DNA from: Rhodococcus sp. OK302
Lineage (GTDB): Bacteria > Actinomycetota > Actinomycetes > Mycobacteriales > Mycobacteriaceae
NCBI RefSeq assembly: GCF_002245895.1
Contig: NZ_NPJZ01000002.1
Coordinates: 124,001 to 188,000, forward strand
Length of the DNA stretch: 64,000 nt
Direction: 5' to 3'
A program made the position numbers and the translations under genes. Below are positions 63,970-64,000 of this stretch, one piece after another (the first letter of the stretch is position 1; every line of letters starts with the position of its first letter). The notes under the pieces are model-generated. The model was not told where the DNA came from, ran no database searches, and worked only from the letters and a program-made list of their open reading frames with translations.

Positions 63970-64000
63970 GGCCATCGCTTCGACCTCGACATCATCATCG

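Larger units (their letters stand above)
63489..64000. other. Window end: hairpins and transposon-end-like sequence, no gene recognised
   Basis: Contains two hairpins (63538-63561 and 63580-63622) and a Tn402-like terminal repeat (63924-63969). The 63625-63920 segment has no supported frame. Confidence 0.45.

Overview
The window looks like chromosomal or large-replicon DNA of a mycolic-acid actinomycete, most probably a Rhodococcus of the erythropolis/qingshengii type. This rests on a DprE1 (arabinan synthesis) homologue, a mycobacterial-type EtfD electron-transfer protein, mycothiol-linked maleylpyruvate-isomerase-family proteins, an Lsr2 nucleoid protein, steroid-catabolism genes (KstD, KshA, FadA6-like, IpdC-like) and a moderately high G+C with GTG/TTG starts. 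No rRNA, tRNA or CRISPR array was seen.

Layout. 0-6 kb: end of a DinB/MPI-family gene, a divergent MarR/thioredoxin-reductase-like pair with a palindromic operator, a DprE1 paralogue with a VOC protein, and two lipoprotein genes. 6-7.4 kb: decayed genes. 8-14 kb: IpdC-like flavin oxidoreductase, an IS1380 remnant, a thioesterase, a flavodoxin, an alpha/beta hydrolase and an MPI-family protein. 14.3-19.4 kb: EtfD with a long Ala/Lys/Pro/Gly repeat tail, then a phytoene-desaturase-like oxidoreductase carrying a 23-bp tandem repeat. 19.8-23.4 kb: a membrane protein and a RES/Xre-type toxin-antitoxin operon. 23.5-28 kb: aldo/keto reductase, XRE/MmyB regulator, a thiolase pseudogene and its divergent HxlR regulator. 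28.3-33 kb: an ABC-ATPase/methyltransferase deletion fusion, then an AT-rich block with a UPF0104-like protein and two GtrA-like proteins. 33-43 kb: lipoprotein remnant, GerW-like protein, TetR with a 35-residue membrane peptide, broken IS630, tandem GNAT, DUF4259, hydrolase and a FadA6-like thiolase. 43-54 kb: accessory island with an intact-looking IS3 element, many short orphan proteins (some frameshifted or stopped), lsr2, and transposase and resolvase stubs. 54-64 kb: steroid/lipid block (KshA-like oxygenase with TetR, MFS exporter with TetR, GntR divergent from KstD, thioesterase with a KstR-type box), ending in a Tn402/Tn5053-like terminal repeat.

How it fits together. The functional theme is steroid and acyl-CoA catabolism: KstD (delta1-dehydrogenation) and KshA (9-alpha-hydroxylation) together open ring B of 3-ketosteroids. 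The FadA6-like thiolase and IpdC-like enzyme belong to families acting on the later C/D-ring propionate, and EtfD takes electrons from acyl-CoA dehydrogenases. These genes are dispersed, each with its own local regulator or operator, rather than in the large chromosomal cholesterol cluster. This suggests extra copies, some visibly decaying (thiolase, hydrolase, ABC transporter). Between them lie IS remnants, tandem duplications and homopolymer or nonsense lesions typical of an accessory region.
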